Source of the DNA: Theobroma cacao
Lineage: Eukaryota > Streptophyta > Magnoliopsida > Malvales > Malvaceae
DNA: 64,000 nt
NCBI RefSeq assembly: GCF_000208745.1
Contig: NC_030859.1
Span: 19,668,772-19,732,771, forward strand
Direction of reading: 5' to 3'
Part shown: positions 10,056 through 21,515 of the stretch, one piece after another
Layout of the letters: every line of letters begins with the position of its first letter
How positions within the stretch are numbered: the first letter of the stretch is position 1
The notes under the pieces: generated by a model
The model's input: the letters and a program-made list of their open reading frames with translations, nothing else
Database searches by the model: none
Told to the model about the DNA's origin: nothing
Made by a program: the position numbers and the translations under genes

Positions 10056-11576
10056 CTAACTCCACCTACTTTTCAACACCTTGAACAACTCTCCAAGCAT
10101 AAGATTTTCTAAATCATTGGCCTTTATAATTACCACAACTACACATACCGAATCAAGCATGGTCCAACACTTGATTCCACAAAACGGCCAATGCACCTGT
10201 GTAGCCGTCAAGTCAATGGCACTAATTGACTTCGGAAAGGGACCTCGACGACCCTTCCAATTCACTACTGGCAAGATTTTTCGTCCTTTCACCATCGTCT
10301 ACACCATGGGAACCTTTCATCACCTCTTCGGCAAATGAAATCTCACTTTGGTAGCTACCATCCCTTGTGCACTGTTCCCATTCTTTCGAGGCCTCACATT
10401 CTAGACGATACAAGCCATTATGCAAATTTTCCCTCATCAAGACCATGTTGCCTTGTGTGACTTTTACTACTCCATCACAAGCAGAATATCCATACCCTTT
10501 GGAGTCTAACAGGCTCAATGATATTAGATTCTTACGCATCTTTGGGACATAGACCACACCACCCAAAGAGCGCACAACCCTATCAAACATTTTGATTTTC
10601 ACCACTCCAACACCCATGACCTTCACTATTGACTTATTACCCAAAGTCAAATTCCCAGCCACCCCTTCTTGAAGTAAATCAAAACAATCATTTTGATAAC
10701 ATATGTGAGTAGCAGAAGCAGAATCTAAATACCAATAAGAATTTGCATCCATATTTCTGAAATTGTAAGGACATTACAATCATCACCTTCAGCAACGAAA
10801 ACACACTCACCTTTGTTCTCGTTACTTTCATCCCCTTTTGTAGGACAATCCCTTTTAATATGTCCATACCCTTTGCATTTAAAGCATTGAACATTGTTGG
10901 ATCTAGACTTGCCACCCTTAGATCCCTTACTAGTTGACTTTCTCCTATTAGCCTCAATTACTAATGCCAAGTCATTTGGATCTCTATCCCCTTCTTTACT
11001 TTTCTTTCAGGCTTCACGAGACATTAACGTTGCTTGTGCTTGTTCTAACGTTATTGTATCCATCCCACATATAAGAGATTCCAAAAATACCTCATAGGAG
11101 TCTGGAAGCGAAGCCAAGAACAATAGTGCCTTTTCCTCTTCCTCCACCTTGACATCAACCTTTTTCAACTGATCAATGATTCCATCGAATTCATTCATAT
11201 GCTTCATGAGGTCTCCATTCTCCTCCATCTTTAAGCGATACAACTTTCGCTTAAGCTGCAACTTGTTAGAAAGACTTTTCACCAAGTAAATTTTCCCTAA
11301 CTTTGCCCATAATCTTAGAGCAGAATCCTCATCAATAACATGATTAAACACATTATCTCCAATGCAAAGCCGAATAATGCTCACACACCTTTGCTCCGAC
11401 TCTGCCCATTCAACATCCTTCATGTCATCTGATTGCCCTTCCTCCTTTCCTAGCAAGGGGCGCATTAAACCTTGCTGTATAAGGAGATCTTTCATCCTTC
11501 TCTGCCACTGCGTGAAACTAGTATTCCCATCAAACTTCTCAATTGAAAAATTCGCAGAACTAATAACTTTCGACAT
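10056..11576 (-). pseudogene. Copia gag and partial protease, broken
   Basis: From the start at 11576 runs a 189-residue gag (UBN2-type). It has FDGNTSFTQWQRRMKDLL near the N-terminus, then WAESEQRCVSIIRLC, YRLKMEENGDLMKHMNEF and LFLASLPDSYE. A single TGA at 11007-11009 interrupts it, and the same frame continues to a CCHC zinc knuckle (CFKCKGYGHIKRDC, about 10850-10890). A frame change leads to a protease start with YLDSASATHIC, where Copia proteases normally have DSG. The protease region (10222-10752) includes VYVPKMRKNLISLSLL and ends near a pre-integrase motif (MRENLHNGLYRLE). Everything after that is deleted. Expected products, when intact, are the capsid-like protein and the polyprotein protease. 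Confidence 0.85.
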
Positions 11577-11608
11577 CCTTGTTGAATCTTGAATTTACCG
11601 AACCTGAA

Positions 11609-11620
11609 GCTCTGATACCA
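11609..11620 (-). other. Primer-binding site (initiator tRNA-Met)
   Basis: On the minus strand TGGTATCAGAGC lies three bases inside the 5' LTR. This is the standard plant Copia primer site, complementary to the 3' end of initiator tRNA-Met. Confidence 0.88.
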
Positions 11621-11623
11621 GTT

Positions 11624-12101
11624 TGTTGTGAAAATTGCCCAAGAATCAACAAAGATAAAATCTAGAGAAAATAAGCAAACAAAAAAACACAAGAATTTAT
11701 GTGGTTCGGCCTCTTGCCTACTTCCACGGAGTGAAACTGTTCTTCTATTATTGAGAATTTAAAGTACAATAAATTGACCTTTATGATTTCCCAAAACAAC
11801 TCAAGATCCCTTGCACACTCTTTCTCAATAACCTCCCAAGAACATTCACTCAAACCACTCTAGCTCCACCTAGAGCAAAAGATAGAGTTACAAGATGTTC
11901 CCTCTCTAGAGCTCTCAAAGCACTACTTACAATTCTAAAGCTTAGAAATCCACTTTTATAGTATAAAAGTTCAAAGTAGAAAGTGATTAGGATTCGATGT
12001 GGAATAAGAAGTTTAAAACCATACAACTACTCAATGTTGTACACAAACAAAAAATCCTAATCAAATAAGATCTAGAATTCTAGTCAACCTAAAACTCAAC
12101 A
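11624..12101 (-). repeat. LTR (5' LTR of the element)
   Basis: 478 bp, same TG...CA termini as 9509-9986. It precedes the primer-binding site on the minus strand, so it is the element's 5' LTR and carries its promoter. Confidence 0.92.
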
Positions 12102-12860
12102 TACTTCTTGTGAGACTTGGGAACTATGGGGATTATGGATCAGATTATGGGGATTCCAATGGTCTTTGTCAAGGGATGCTAGGAGTTTTCTTCTTGCTTG
12201 GAAAGGGGTTGTGATTAAAGAAGCGGTAGAGAGCTATGGGATATGTCATTTTTTGCTATTTTTTAGTCTGTGTGGGCTATTTAGCATTGAAATTGTGTTT
12301 AGAGGTCCTGGAGCAAGTTTTTGATTTAGTGACGGTTCATGTCGATTCTTGGACTCGTGCCAGATGGCCAAGGATAGCTAGTTCTACATTAAATATCCTG
12401 CTTTCGTTGAATGTAGTGAAAGTTCCTGGTAATAGACCTAAAGTTACTATTGTGGTGGATTGGAATGTGCCCCCTGAAGGGTGGTTGAAACTTAATATTG
12501 ATGTGGCTGTTAGGGGGAATCCAGGGAAGGCTGGTATAGGTAGGGTGTTGCAAAATGATTTGGTTGAAATGAAGGCTATGATTTCAAAATCTGTAGGAGT
12601 GCACGATGAAAACTTTGCGGAACTTAGTGCAGTACTCGATTCTTCTATGTTCCATGTGACTTCTTTGGCTTCTTCACACTCTGTTGTTTTGGATTGGCAG
12701 TAGTGATACTTTCCAGCACAAGGGGTGGTAGTTGAGGTTTTAAGAGGTTATGTTTCTCTATTTAATGTCTTTGTAAGAAGCTATGGTTCAAGTCTATTAA
12801 CCATAGTCTACAATCATGTAATGGGGTTATCCCCTGTCTGCTATTACAGATATGTTTTTT

Positions 12861-14819
12861 TTTTATGACTTAAGTATGTAATGTTCTTCTCAATTTAGAC
12901 TAATCAATCAACAAGGTTTTTTTTTTTTTTTAATTTTTACATTGTGAATATGATTACTATATCTTTTGTTTTTACATGAAAATAATACAACAATTCGAAT
13001 TTAATTAAAATTTTTACCGAAATCTCACCTCACTCCGTCATATTTGACCATGTTACCATATATAATGACTATATCTTCACGCAATAAAAAATATATAACT
13101 CAATTATAATTATAAATGTACGTATCTTTCAATTCAAAGAGTTGATTTAATAATTAAAAAAAATGTCCTCACATAAATAAATAGAGATGCTTATGGTCTC
13201 TCAAAAGGGTATTGTTTATTGAGATAGGGGGGACAGAGAAGGATATGGCAGCTCTTCAATTTGGATTCGAGAAAATTACATGGAAGAAGTGACATGCCAT
13301 GTGATTCATCTAATAATTCCTGTCAATTACACATGTATAATGTATCTGCTTGGAACAATTCCAGGTGCCTGTCCACGTACTGTTATCAATCACTCACTTG
13401 TTACAATTTTTTTAATTCTAATTCTGAAATTAAAGACTAAAGAAATTTTCAAAATTTTATTACTCGTAAGATATATGTTTATTGTGCTTAAATTGTATAA
13501 ACAAGAATAATTAATTTTTTTTCATTTTCTAAATCTCATCATGTTTCTTTTTTTAAAAAAAATTTGACTCGATACAATTAAGTATCTATATACTCTAGGT
13601 GAACAACAGCTTTCCTTCACTAATTTTTTAAAAATTAAATCAAACACACCAAGACAAAATCTTTAATTAATTAATTTGATGTTCTCTTTGGATTCTTAAT
13701 TAGTGATATAATTTTTCTTAATAATTTATCCACGAAGGCACAAAACCAGACAGAATTTATTGCTTGCTTTGATTTGGGAACCTTAATGCTTATCTCATCA
13801 ATACATTCTAACCACGTTAATCTCTCTCAAAATGACATTGATCATAACGAGACAGCTCATGGACCACCCCCATTAATATTTTCTCTTTTATTTTATTGCC
13901 AACTTGCTCTATTTGCTTCCCCCAAAGAAAGATTTTACGTCTGATTATACATAAAATCAAAAGAAAGTAAGAATATTATCAAATAAACAAATAGAACATC
14001 AGATATAAAAACATTGATCGAGGAGTTCAAGTTGTATATATTATAGTAATTTAAACAACCGCATACATAAGAAGATAAAATTGGAAACTGTGTCCAACAT
14101 TTGAACCATCTGTAAATTTAAAGCCAAAATATTATGAACCTGCAAAGTCTGATTAAGACCCAAGGTTTCNATGAAAATTATATATATATATATTAGTTTT
14201 ATATTTCCTTCATCCCACACCCATAATACCAGATATAAACCAGCTATTATGTTAGGCAAATTAAGAATATTAGTACTCACGATGTTCGTTTCTCATCTTG
14301 GGTCTCCCTACTGTTCCGTCAGCGAGTCGAGGTTCATGTGATGTCCATGTAGTGAAGGAATGCAATTTTTTTTTTAAAAAAAAAAATATTAGTACTCTGA
14401 TATGCCTCTTGATTTTGGTTGCAAAAGCATTGATCACCACACTTGGAATTGAAGGGCAGGATAATGTCATGGTATGGTTCCTTCATGGAAATAATGGTTC
14501 TTCATTTGGTAGCTAGGTCCATGGAAAGATCATGCTTTAAGTACCAGAATTTTAATTAAGTGGTTCAACTAAATTGACTAGATGTTTATCAAAAGGAAAA
14601 GAAAGAAAAGAAAACAAATTATCTAACCTACAAATTCATTTTAAATTTCTAAAAAAATTAAAGGAAATAATAAAGAAAATGTATGTCCATTGGCATGTAA
14701 ATGAGTCCTTCAAAAGATTTCTCAACAGCCATGAAAATTTTACTGTTAATTTCTTGACAACTTTTGGGGGGAGAAAAGATCTTTGATCATTTTCAAAATA
14801 TTTATGAATTTGCAGACTA
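12861..14819. other. Intergenic, no supported gene
   Basis: AT-rich DNA with short chance frames. A single ambiguous base is at 14170. A block at 14290-14390 ends in T10A11-like sequence and may be an old short element, but it lacks defined ends. Confidence 0.4.
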
Positions 14820-15155
14820 TTTCAAAACAATTGTGGTTATAAAAGGACCTAAGTTTCATCTGTATTTATATATACATATGAAAGGTATAATTTTAACTTT
14901 AAATCTTATTTTTTAAAGAAAAATAAACTAAAATGTGAATTGTTTAATTTTTTTTATAATTATCAACAACACAATGTTATTATAAAATAATTGTGGTTAT
15001 AAAGAGACCTAATTTTCATGTTGTTATACATTATACATCCTTATGAATAGCAAAATTTGAATCTTAAGTCTCATGTTTAAAAGAAAGTATACATCAGTGG
15101 TAAAATGTTGTTTAATTTATTTTATATCATCGATAACATGATGTTACTATAAAAT
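14820..15155. repeat. Two-copy degenerate tandem repeat (~165 bp)
   Basis: Copies at about 14820-14979 and 14980-15150 share AAAATAATTGTGGTTATAAA, AAATCTTA, GTTTAATTTNTTTTATAAT and AACATGATGTTA(C/T)TATAAA-like blocks in the same order and orientation. Noncoding. Confidence 0.6.
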
Positions 15156-15858
15156 AAATCACAAAAATTTCATGAAATTATTATCTTGATTATCCATAAT
15201 CTTTTCAGTACATTATCCCAGATATTTCATTTCTCTAGTTTATTATAATCATAATGATACCTTAAGTACGGAAATGAGTGAAGATAAAAAGAATCACTAG
15301 TGAAAAGCTTTTTTAAAGAGAAGACATGATTTGATAGGGAGCTAAGCTAGAGCACATGATTTTCCCACTTGGGAAAAATCTGGCACCTGAAATCACCATA
15401 TCCCTCTCAGGATTTTGATGGGTCCAAACCTCACCCACCCTTCCCACCTTTTGGGATCCCTCTTCCAACCTGTTTTTCCCACATTAATCAAACCAAACCC
15501 AAGATTATAATTAAGGGTTTTCCTTATCATTATATCGATTGATCTTGAACATTCAAAGAAACAGAACAAAAATATATATAATTAATAATTGAGTTAGGCA
15601 ATGGTGGAGACAATGACCATATGCATAATTCATTTGCATTTTAGACAAAAAGAGGGGAAGAAAAAGTGAGTTGGGGTGAGGAAGAATCCGAGGAGATATA
15701 GTAGCATGTGGTCATACTTTGCATATCAATAAAGTGAAAACTCTTCAAATTTTTATATGCAACAATGTAGGTGTCCAAAGCAATTTGAAGTTGGTGCCTC
15801 TGAGTACACTGTTTTTTTTTTATTATTTATATGGATATTTAATTTCTATTAAGTATAA
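15156..15858. other. Intergenic with a short perfect-stem palindrome
   Basis: No gene seen. 15358-15380 reads GATTTTCCCA, three bases, then a matching TGGGAAAAATC arm with one extra A, a potential small hairpin. 15400-15490 is unusually C/T-rich for the area. Function unknown. Confidence 0.35.
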
Positions 15859-16205
15859 AGTTTAAAGTACACGAGATGCAAGTAAGTACTTCCGTATCAT
15901 AAATCTAATCTCTTATATCATAAAAGTTAAAATGGAGATTTTTAAGTTTGAGCAAATTCTAACCATTGGGTACTTGACGTTCTTGGGCATTTGAGGCATA
16001 CGTCTACTAATAAAAGAAGTTTATGCAAATTAATATTAAATTATACAAAGAGATGCATGTGAGTACTTTTGTATCGTAAATCGAATATCTTTTATCATAA
16101 AAGTTTAATTCGAGATCTCCAAGTTTGAGCAGATTCTAACCCTCGGGTATTCGATGCTTTTTGTATACTAATAAAAAGAAGTTTATGCAAATTAGTATTA
16201 AATGA
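15859..16205. repeat. Two-copy tandem repeat (~175 bp)
   Basis: Copies at about 15859-16040 and 16041-16205 share GTGAGTACTT, AAATCGAATATCTTTTATCA, AAGTTTGAGCAGATTCTAACC, and ACTAATAAAAGAAGTTTATG in order. Noncoding by reading-frame inspection. Confidence 0.65.
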
Positions 16206-16429
16206 GGTTGTTTTATGATCCAATATATTTAATCTAATTATACTTTTTTTTATATGTTAGTGTATGGAAAGTTATAATTAAAATATTGGTTTGTTTCATT
16301 TAAATTCATGATGCAATGTGACAAATATATAGGTAACAAGGTACATATATTGAGCCAAGAATAATTTTTCGGTGCATACCTTTTTTTTTGGGTTGAATTA
16401 TGCAAAATAAAAATAGGTACATTTTATAT

Positions 16430-18000
16430 ATGAGCATCTCATTCGTGGTAAGTGTGGAGGCATCAACATGTACGAGCAACAGGTTGTCGAAAGAACAGAC
16501 CATCCACATAGAATATTTTTTTCTTTAGCCAGAAGCTTTTGTTTTTTTTTTTTTATATATTTGTATTAGATTTTTTAATGAAAATTTTAATAAAAAATTA
16601 AAATGAAATATGACAGTGAGAAATCTTAGTCGGTATATCCCATAGAAAAATGAAGAGATTTGTGACAGAAAATCTTCATATAGATATAAATTGATTGAGA
16701 TAATTTGGTAATTTGGAATCTTTCGTTTATTTTCCATTGAAAACGTGTCTGATTTCTATTACAAAAGGCAGGAAAATCATGGTAGGAGATGAAGTTGTGT
16801 TCTCTACCGTTCATTGTCTTATCATTATATCTTTTTTTTTTGGCTATGGAAAATTTGCAAATATATTAAAGGAAAAAGAAAAATTAATTAATTTTCATCA
16901 ACAAATATCCGAAAACACAAAATCAAAACTGAACTAAAAAAAATAATGAAATAATCTACATCAAGATTAATACGATAATTTTGCTTTGAATAATCCACAG
17001 AAAAATATAATTGCAAAAATAATGTTAAAAAAATAAATTAAGAAATACAAAACACGTGACAATAAAAATAAATAATAACAAAGTTGATAGTCTTAATTAC
17101 ACTGTCCATTAGATTTTATAAATGAAGAAATTCTTGAATTTTCGTAAAACAAATAATTAATAGCATAAGGCATTTTTTTTAAAAAAAGCATTTGAATAAT
17201 TAATTATAATCTAAAATAAAAGAAAAATTAAAAAGCAAAATTTAATGATAATTGGGAAATCCTAATATCAAATTTATTAAAGTAGCAGTGACTAAAAATA
17301 CTAAAGTTTAAAATATATGTAATTTTTTTCCAAAAAAATAAGTAAATTAAATTGTAATTATAATTTAAAATGAGAGTGATTTATATGAAAAGTAATAATA
17401 ATGGCTATTATAATAAATTACTTGATATTATTTTTTATTTTAATTTTGAATAATGCATTAAAGAGCATACATATATCAACACGTATTCAAATATAGCCAC
17501 TTGTCAAAAAAAGAGACCATCCACATAGGATACTTTCCTCCTATGTGAGAGGCTTCGATTTTTTTATATATTTATACTACATTTTTTTATAAAAATTTGA
17601 AAAAAAGATTAAAATTAGAGATGATAGAAAGATATATATATATTTATATTATATTATATTTTTACATTTAATTAGATATTTGATTTTAAATAATAATGCA
17701 TCAAAGAGTATATTATAGGTAGCCGGTTGTCCAAAGAATAGACTAGCCACATAGAACACTCTCCTTTCCGAGAAGCTTTGATTTTCATATATTTATATTA
17801 GATTTTTTAATAAAAAATTTAACAAAAAAAATTACAATGAAATATGACAATGGGAAATCTTAGTAGGTAAAATCCCATAGAAAAATGCAGATATTGTGAT
17901 AGAAAATCTTGATACAGATATAAGTCGATTGATAAAATTTGGTAATTTGGAATCTTCTGATTATTTGCCATTGAAAACGTGTCTGATTTCTATTTCTCCT
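16430..18000. repeat. Three dispersed direct copies of a ~300-bp noncoding unit
   Basis: Copies lie at about 16430-16770, 17455-17640 (truncated) and 17685-18000. Shared blocks are AGACCATCCACATAG, TATATTTNTATTAGATTTTTTAAT, GAAATATGACA, ATCCCATAGAAAAATG and ACGTGTCTGATTTCTATT. Copies 1 and 3 align over nearly their full length. The DNA between them is AT-rich without genes. Confidence 0.65.
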
Positions 18001-19660
18001 TTACAACTGGCCTTTGTAGGAGATTACATATATACATAGCAATATCAATTAGAATATCTTGAGACTGATTTTACCTATAAGATTTTTTTTTTGGGAGGAA
18101 AAAGGAGAAAGCATAAATTTTGAATAAAAAATTTGTTTGAAATATGCCCGTTGAAAAATTCCGTTATAAATTCATCGAGAATATAAAAAAAATTAATTCC
18201 GTCGAAAATTTGATGAAAATCTAAAAAAAATATTCGGACGGATTTTTCTCGATAGAAATATTTTTGTTTTGGAAAAATAATGTTTCTTTTATTAGTGATT
18301 AGACACTAGAAAAAAAAATATAAAGCAAGTGACTTATTTTATTTATTCTTTTATTATTTTTAATAATTTCCTCGAAATAATTTTACTTTTAATTCTTTTT
18401 CCCACAATTTCCCACAAGACAAACAGAGCCTAAGATATATTTCAATTTGGCCAAAAAAGAAAAAAAGAAAAACAATGATTGACTAAGAAACAAACACTGT
18501 TGATACAGACATGAAGTGTTGGAAAACCTAATAATTTGAATTGAAGTTTCCTAGCAAAAGTTTTCAATGCAAAGGACCCACGAATGCTCCCTTGAATGAA
18601 AACACAGCATGGGAAATCACCAGGAAAATATGTTGGGGAATTTTTTGCTGATTTACTGTATCCAGAAAAGCAAATTGTGAGAAGAAAAAGTAGGTATGGA
18701 AATTGATTTCCATTGCCAAGGACCCCCATTGTAGGCCCTGCAAATATTTTGTTTTTCTCTTTTGCCTAAAGATTACATTCCCATCTCATTGTAAGACACC
18801 AAACGTCACTAAAGAATAAAATCGTACCAAAAGATAAAACCGCGTGCATAACTTTTTACTTTTTTTTCTTCAAGATTGTATTTTCATAGCATTGGTTGTG
18901 AAATTTGATTAATATGTATAAGAATATCTTTATCGAGATCATGTTTGATTAAATGAATATTAACGAATCGTGACTAAGCGGGCAAGAATGTCTTTGGAAA
19001 TCAAAAATCAAATCGAAATATAAAAATATAAAAAGAAATTATTTTTTTATAATCGTTAAGAAGTAATTTCGGTTTTTAGTTATATCTTCAATGATTCGGT
19101 TTCAACGAAAATTTACGAGTTTTATATTAAAAATTTATAAATATGAGTAGGTCTCCTACTTGTAAATAAAGAAAAATAAGCATTTTTTTAATCTTTTGAT
19201 TTCATTTAATTTTTTTTTACAAAAAAAGTCAAAATGCATGCACTTTGCTAATATCTCATTTCCTTAAAAAAACTTATTTAAAAATCTTATGTTGGAATCT
19301 TGACCTACGTATAGTTTGGCCAAGTCATGTAATTATACAATTTTAATTAAATTATAAATTAAAAAGGAAATCTTTTTTTATTTAACAAAAAGGATTTAGA
19401 CAAAGTCCTATAAAAATTCAATATAGTTTGAGGTTGTTAGGAAAAATAATTTAAGAAGTATGAATCACGTGCATGGGGAAAGGTCTGAAACAGTAGGCTT
19501 TACCTCCCATGGGAAAGGCCAATATTTGTGGCTCTAAGGGCTAATCGAAGGGTCAAAGAGCGTATTATTGAGGGCAGTCTCTAAAGTCTTTCGAAAACTA
19601 TTAAAAATGGAAAACACACCACCTTCTTTGCTTGTTGTCCAATTCAAAAATCAACCTAGA
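18001..19660. other. Intergenic upstream of the response regulator; one doubtful ORF
   Basis: A minus-strand frame at 18442-18729 starts with a signal-peptide-like MGVLGNGNQFPYLLFLL but matches nothing I recognise and ends in low-complexity hydrophobic residues. I do not call it a gene. The rest is AT-rich. Confidence 0.35.
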
Positions 19661-19722
19661 AGATCCGGGAGATTCTGGATGAAATCTGCCGGATCTTGCT
19701 TTCCAAACTGTCAGATTTTCCA
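19661..19722 (+). promoter_or_regulatory. Cluster of type-B response-regulator core motifs
   Basis: About 175-235 bp upstream of the response-regulator start are five (A/G)GAT(T/C/T)-type cores on both strands within 62 bp: AGATCC, AGATTC, AAATCT, GGATCT and AGATTT. Type-B regulators bind AGATT-like cores and drive type-A genes in response to cytokinin. Clustering here fits that known circuit, but single motifs are short and common. Confidence 0.45.
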
Positions 19723-19896
19723 AAAGGATTTTGCCCATCTTCCCTATATGGCCAACCATTTAAAACTCACCTCCCCATTTCTTCTTTCTCTCCATCCTCA
19801 TCCTCATCCTACAACATTCTTCTTCTTCTCATCTTTCTTCTTCTTCTTTGATTTCTGGGTGTTTTTTGCTTTGTTGAATCACATCTTTATCTAGTT

Positions 19897-20677
19897 ATGG
19901 GGATGGCTACTGAGGCCCAGTTTCATGTTCTTGCTGTTGATGACAGCCTGATTGACAGAAAGCTCATTGAAAGGCTTCTCAAGACTTCTTCTTATCATGG
20001 TATATTGTTTTTTCTATACCTTTTTAAAGCGAGGGTTACAACCCTTAGGTGCCAAGCTTGGAGATTGATTTTTTGTTTTCTGTTTGTGATTTGATTACAG
20101 TTACTGCAGTTGATTCTGGAAGTAAGGCTTTGGAGTTTCTTGGATTGAACGGCAGTCATGAAGATGGACAGAGGAATCCAAGTCCTGCTTCTGTTTCTCT
20201 TGATGAGGATCAACATCAGCAAGATGTGGAAGTCAACCTGATTATCACAGATTACTGCATGCCAGGAATGACAGGCTATGATCTCCTGAGAAGAATCAAG
20301 GGATCTTCATCTTTCAAAGACATACCAGTTGTCATAATGTCTTCAGAGAATATCCCATCAAGAATTAACAGGTTAGGGAACTTGTTGCCATGAAAGAAGC
20401 TTTAAATAACATTTCCTATTCAATTACTTTCAATGTTTTGATTACGGTAAGCTGACCTGAATTGGTTTTGAATGATTGAATCAGATGCTTGGAAGATGGA
20501 GCTGAAGAGTTCTTCTTGAAGCCAGTGCAATTATCAGATGTAAACAAGCTTAGGCCTCATCTGATGAAAGGAAGATCTAAAGAAATGCAACAAAACATTA
20601 GCAAGAGAAAGGGCATGGAAGAGATTCTCACCCCTGATAGAACAAGAACAAGATACAATGAATTGGAAGTGGTCTGA
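19897..20677 (+). CDS. Type-A two-component response regulator (cytokinin signalling)
   Basis: Three exons: 19897-19999, 20101-20371 and 20485-20677, all with GT-AG borders and continuous frame, giving 188 residues. Type-A regulators accept phosphate from histidine phosphotransfer proteins and damp cytokinin signalling, mainly in the nucleus and cytosol. The receiver domain fills most of the protein. The acidic pair is D15-D16 ([13 protein letters not shown]), the phospho-acceptor is D85 ([17 protein letters not shown]), the conserved T/S lies in [10 protein letters not shown], and the lysine is K137 ([10 protein letters not shown]). A short charged tail follows with no Myb-like domain, which separates type A from type B. 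An acidic/Gln insert (residues 52-78) between the first two acidic sites is typical of the ARR5/6/7/15 group. A CT-rich leader and AGATT-type motifs lie upstream. Confidence 0.93.
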
Positions 20678-21515
20678 TCAGCAAATTAATTTATAGGAAT
20701 TACTTTCTCAGAAAATTTTTCTTGATTATCTCTGGTTTTCTATTCTTTTTTCCCCTTAGACTCTTTGCTTATACAGAATCAATGTATAGGATTTTGGTTT
20801 CATGTCAGACAAAAGAGAAAGCTACCTGTCATGCGTAGGGTTTTGGAATATAGGTTGCACTGTAAAATACCAGAAGGAAAAATATAACTCAATTTTGTTG
20901 GTTCATTAACAGAATATGTTCCTCTTCATTTCTCTGTGTCAAATTTCTCTATTTCAATTCCAGATGCGTTATATTCTTCATTACTTGTGTCATATCTCTG
21001 GTTGAACTGAGAACAGATTCTTACCCGAGGCCTAAAGTAGAATTCTCTCCCTTTCCATTAATATTCTAGTGGACATTTTGCAAACAGAAGCTTCATTTTC
21101 TCTTTAAACTTTAAACTTCATAGAGAATCCAATGCCTAAGCCAACATTTGACTACATGATTAGAAATAAAAATAATTACAATAATAATAAATGATTAGAA
21201 ATTCTCATTTCTAATTATTTTCCTTCTCTTTCACCTAGTTCTCAGTAACCAAACACTATTATGATTTGCAAAATGCACAATCCGATTATATATCCCCCCT
21301 CCCCACAAGGCAACAAGGGCAAAAAAAAAAAAAAAAACCAAGAATAAACATTCATAGGAACTCTCTGATAAGTAAGAAATGATAAATTAGCATTGATCAT
21401 AGCGATAAACAAAACCAAAGTTGTTTGTCAATTCAAAGCTGGATTACATTCCATTTCAGATCATTGAAAGCTACACATCAAAATTTTCTTATATGTAGGA
21501 ACTAAAATATTCAAG
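20678..21515. other. Convergent 3' regions of the response regulator and RPL7
   Basis: The 3' UTRs of the plus-strand response regulator and minus-strand RPL7 face each other here. A poly(A) tract is at about 21320-21337. No further gene is seen. Confidence 0.5.

Larger units (their letters stand above)
9509..12101 (-). mobile_element. Internally deleted Ty1/Copia LTR retrotransposon (2593 bp)
   Basis: Complete at both ends. Two 478-bp LTRs each begin TGTTGTG and end CTCAACA on the plus strand. A perfect 5-bp target duplication TACTT flanks it (9504-9508 and 12102-12106). On the minus strand a primer-binding site, a gag frame, a zinc knuckle, a protease-like region and a polypurine tract follow in order. 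Integrase, reverse transcriptase and RNase H are missing, so it cannot move on its own. It sits inside the zf-RVT region of the LINE and is therefore younger. The two LTRs differ by about 20 bases by eye, so insertion is not very recent. Confidence 0.93.
8690..12860 (+). mobile_element. Decayed plant LINE (L1-like non-LTR retrotransposon), split by a nested Copia element
   Basis: Three pieces of the C-terminal half of a plant LINE ORF2 lie in order on the plus strand. At 8763-8954 is the end of the reverse-transcriptase region (LLSKWSWRYGNEKGSLWRAI, matching the family W-R-(Y/F)-G...LWR block). At 9440-9500 is a zf-RVT type C-x2-C-x4-E-x3-H pattern (CAMCNAELETVGH). At 12236-12703 is an RNase H domain with WNVPPEGWLKLNIDVAVRGNPG and AGIGRVL. 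The host frame is broken at 9508/12102 by the Copia insertion and elsewhere by stops. A 3' tail with poly(T) and TG-rich DNA extends to about 12860. The 5' part (endonuclease, most of RT) is absent, a common 5' truncation. Confidence 0.8.

Noticed and set aside
13280..13510. 76-codon plus-strand frame
   Set aside because: No recognisable domain, no promoter, drifts into low-complexity sequence.
14430..14465. CTTGGAATTGAAGGGCAGG resembles miR159/miR319
   Set aside because: Several mismatches to the mature miRNA and no complementary arm nearby to form the precursor hairpin.
18442..18729. 95-codon minus-strand frame with a signal-peptide-like start
   Set aside because: No family resemblance and a low-complexity hydrophobic end; left as a doubtful ORF only.
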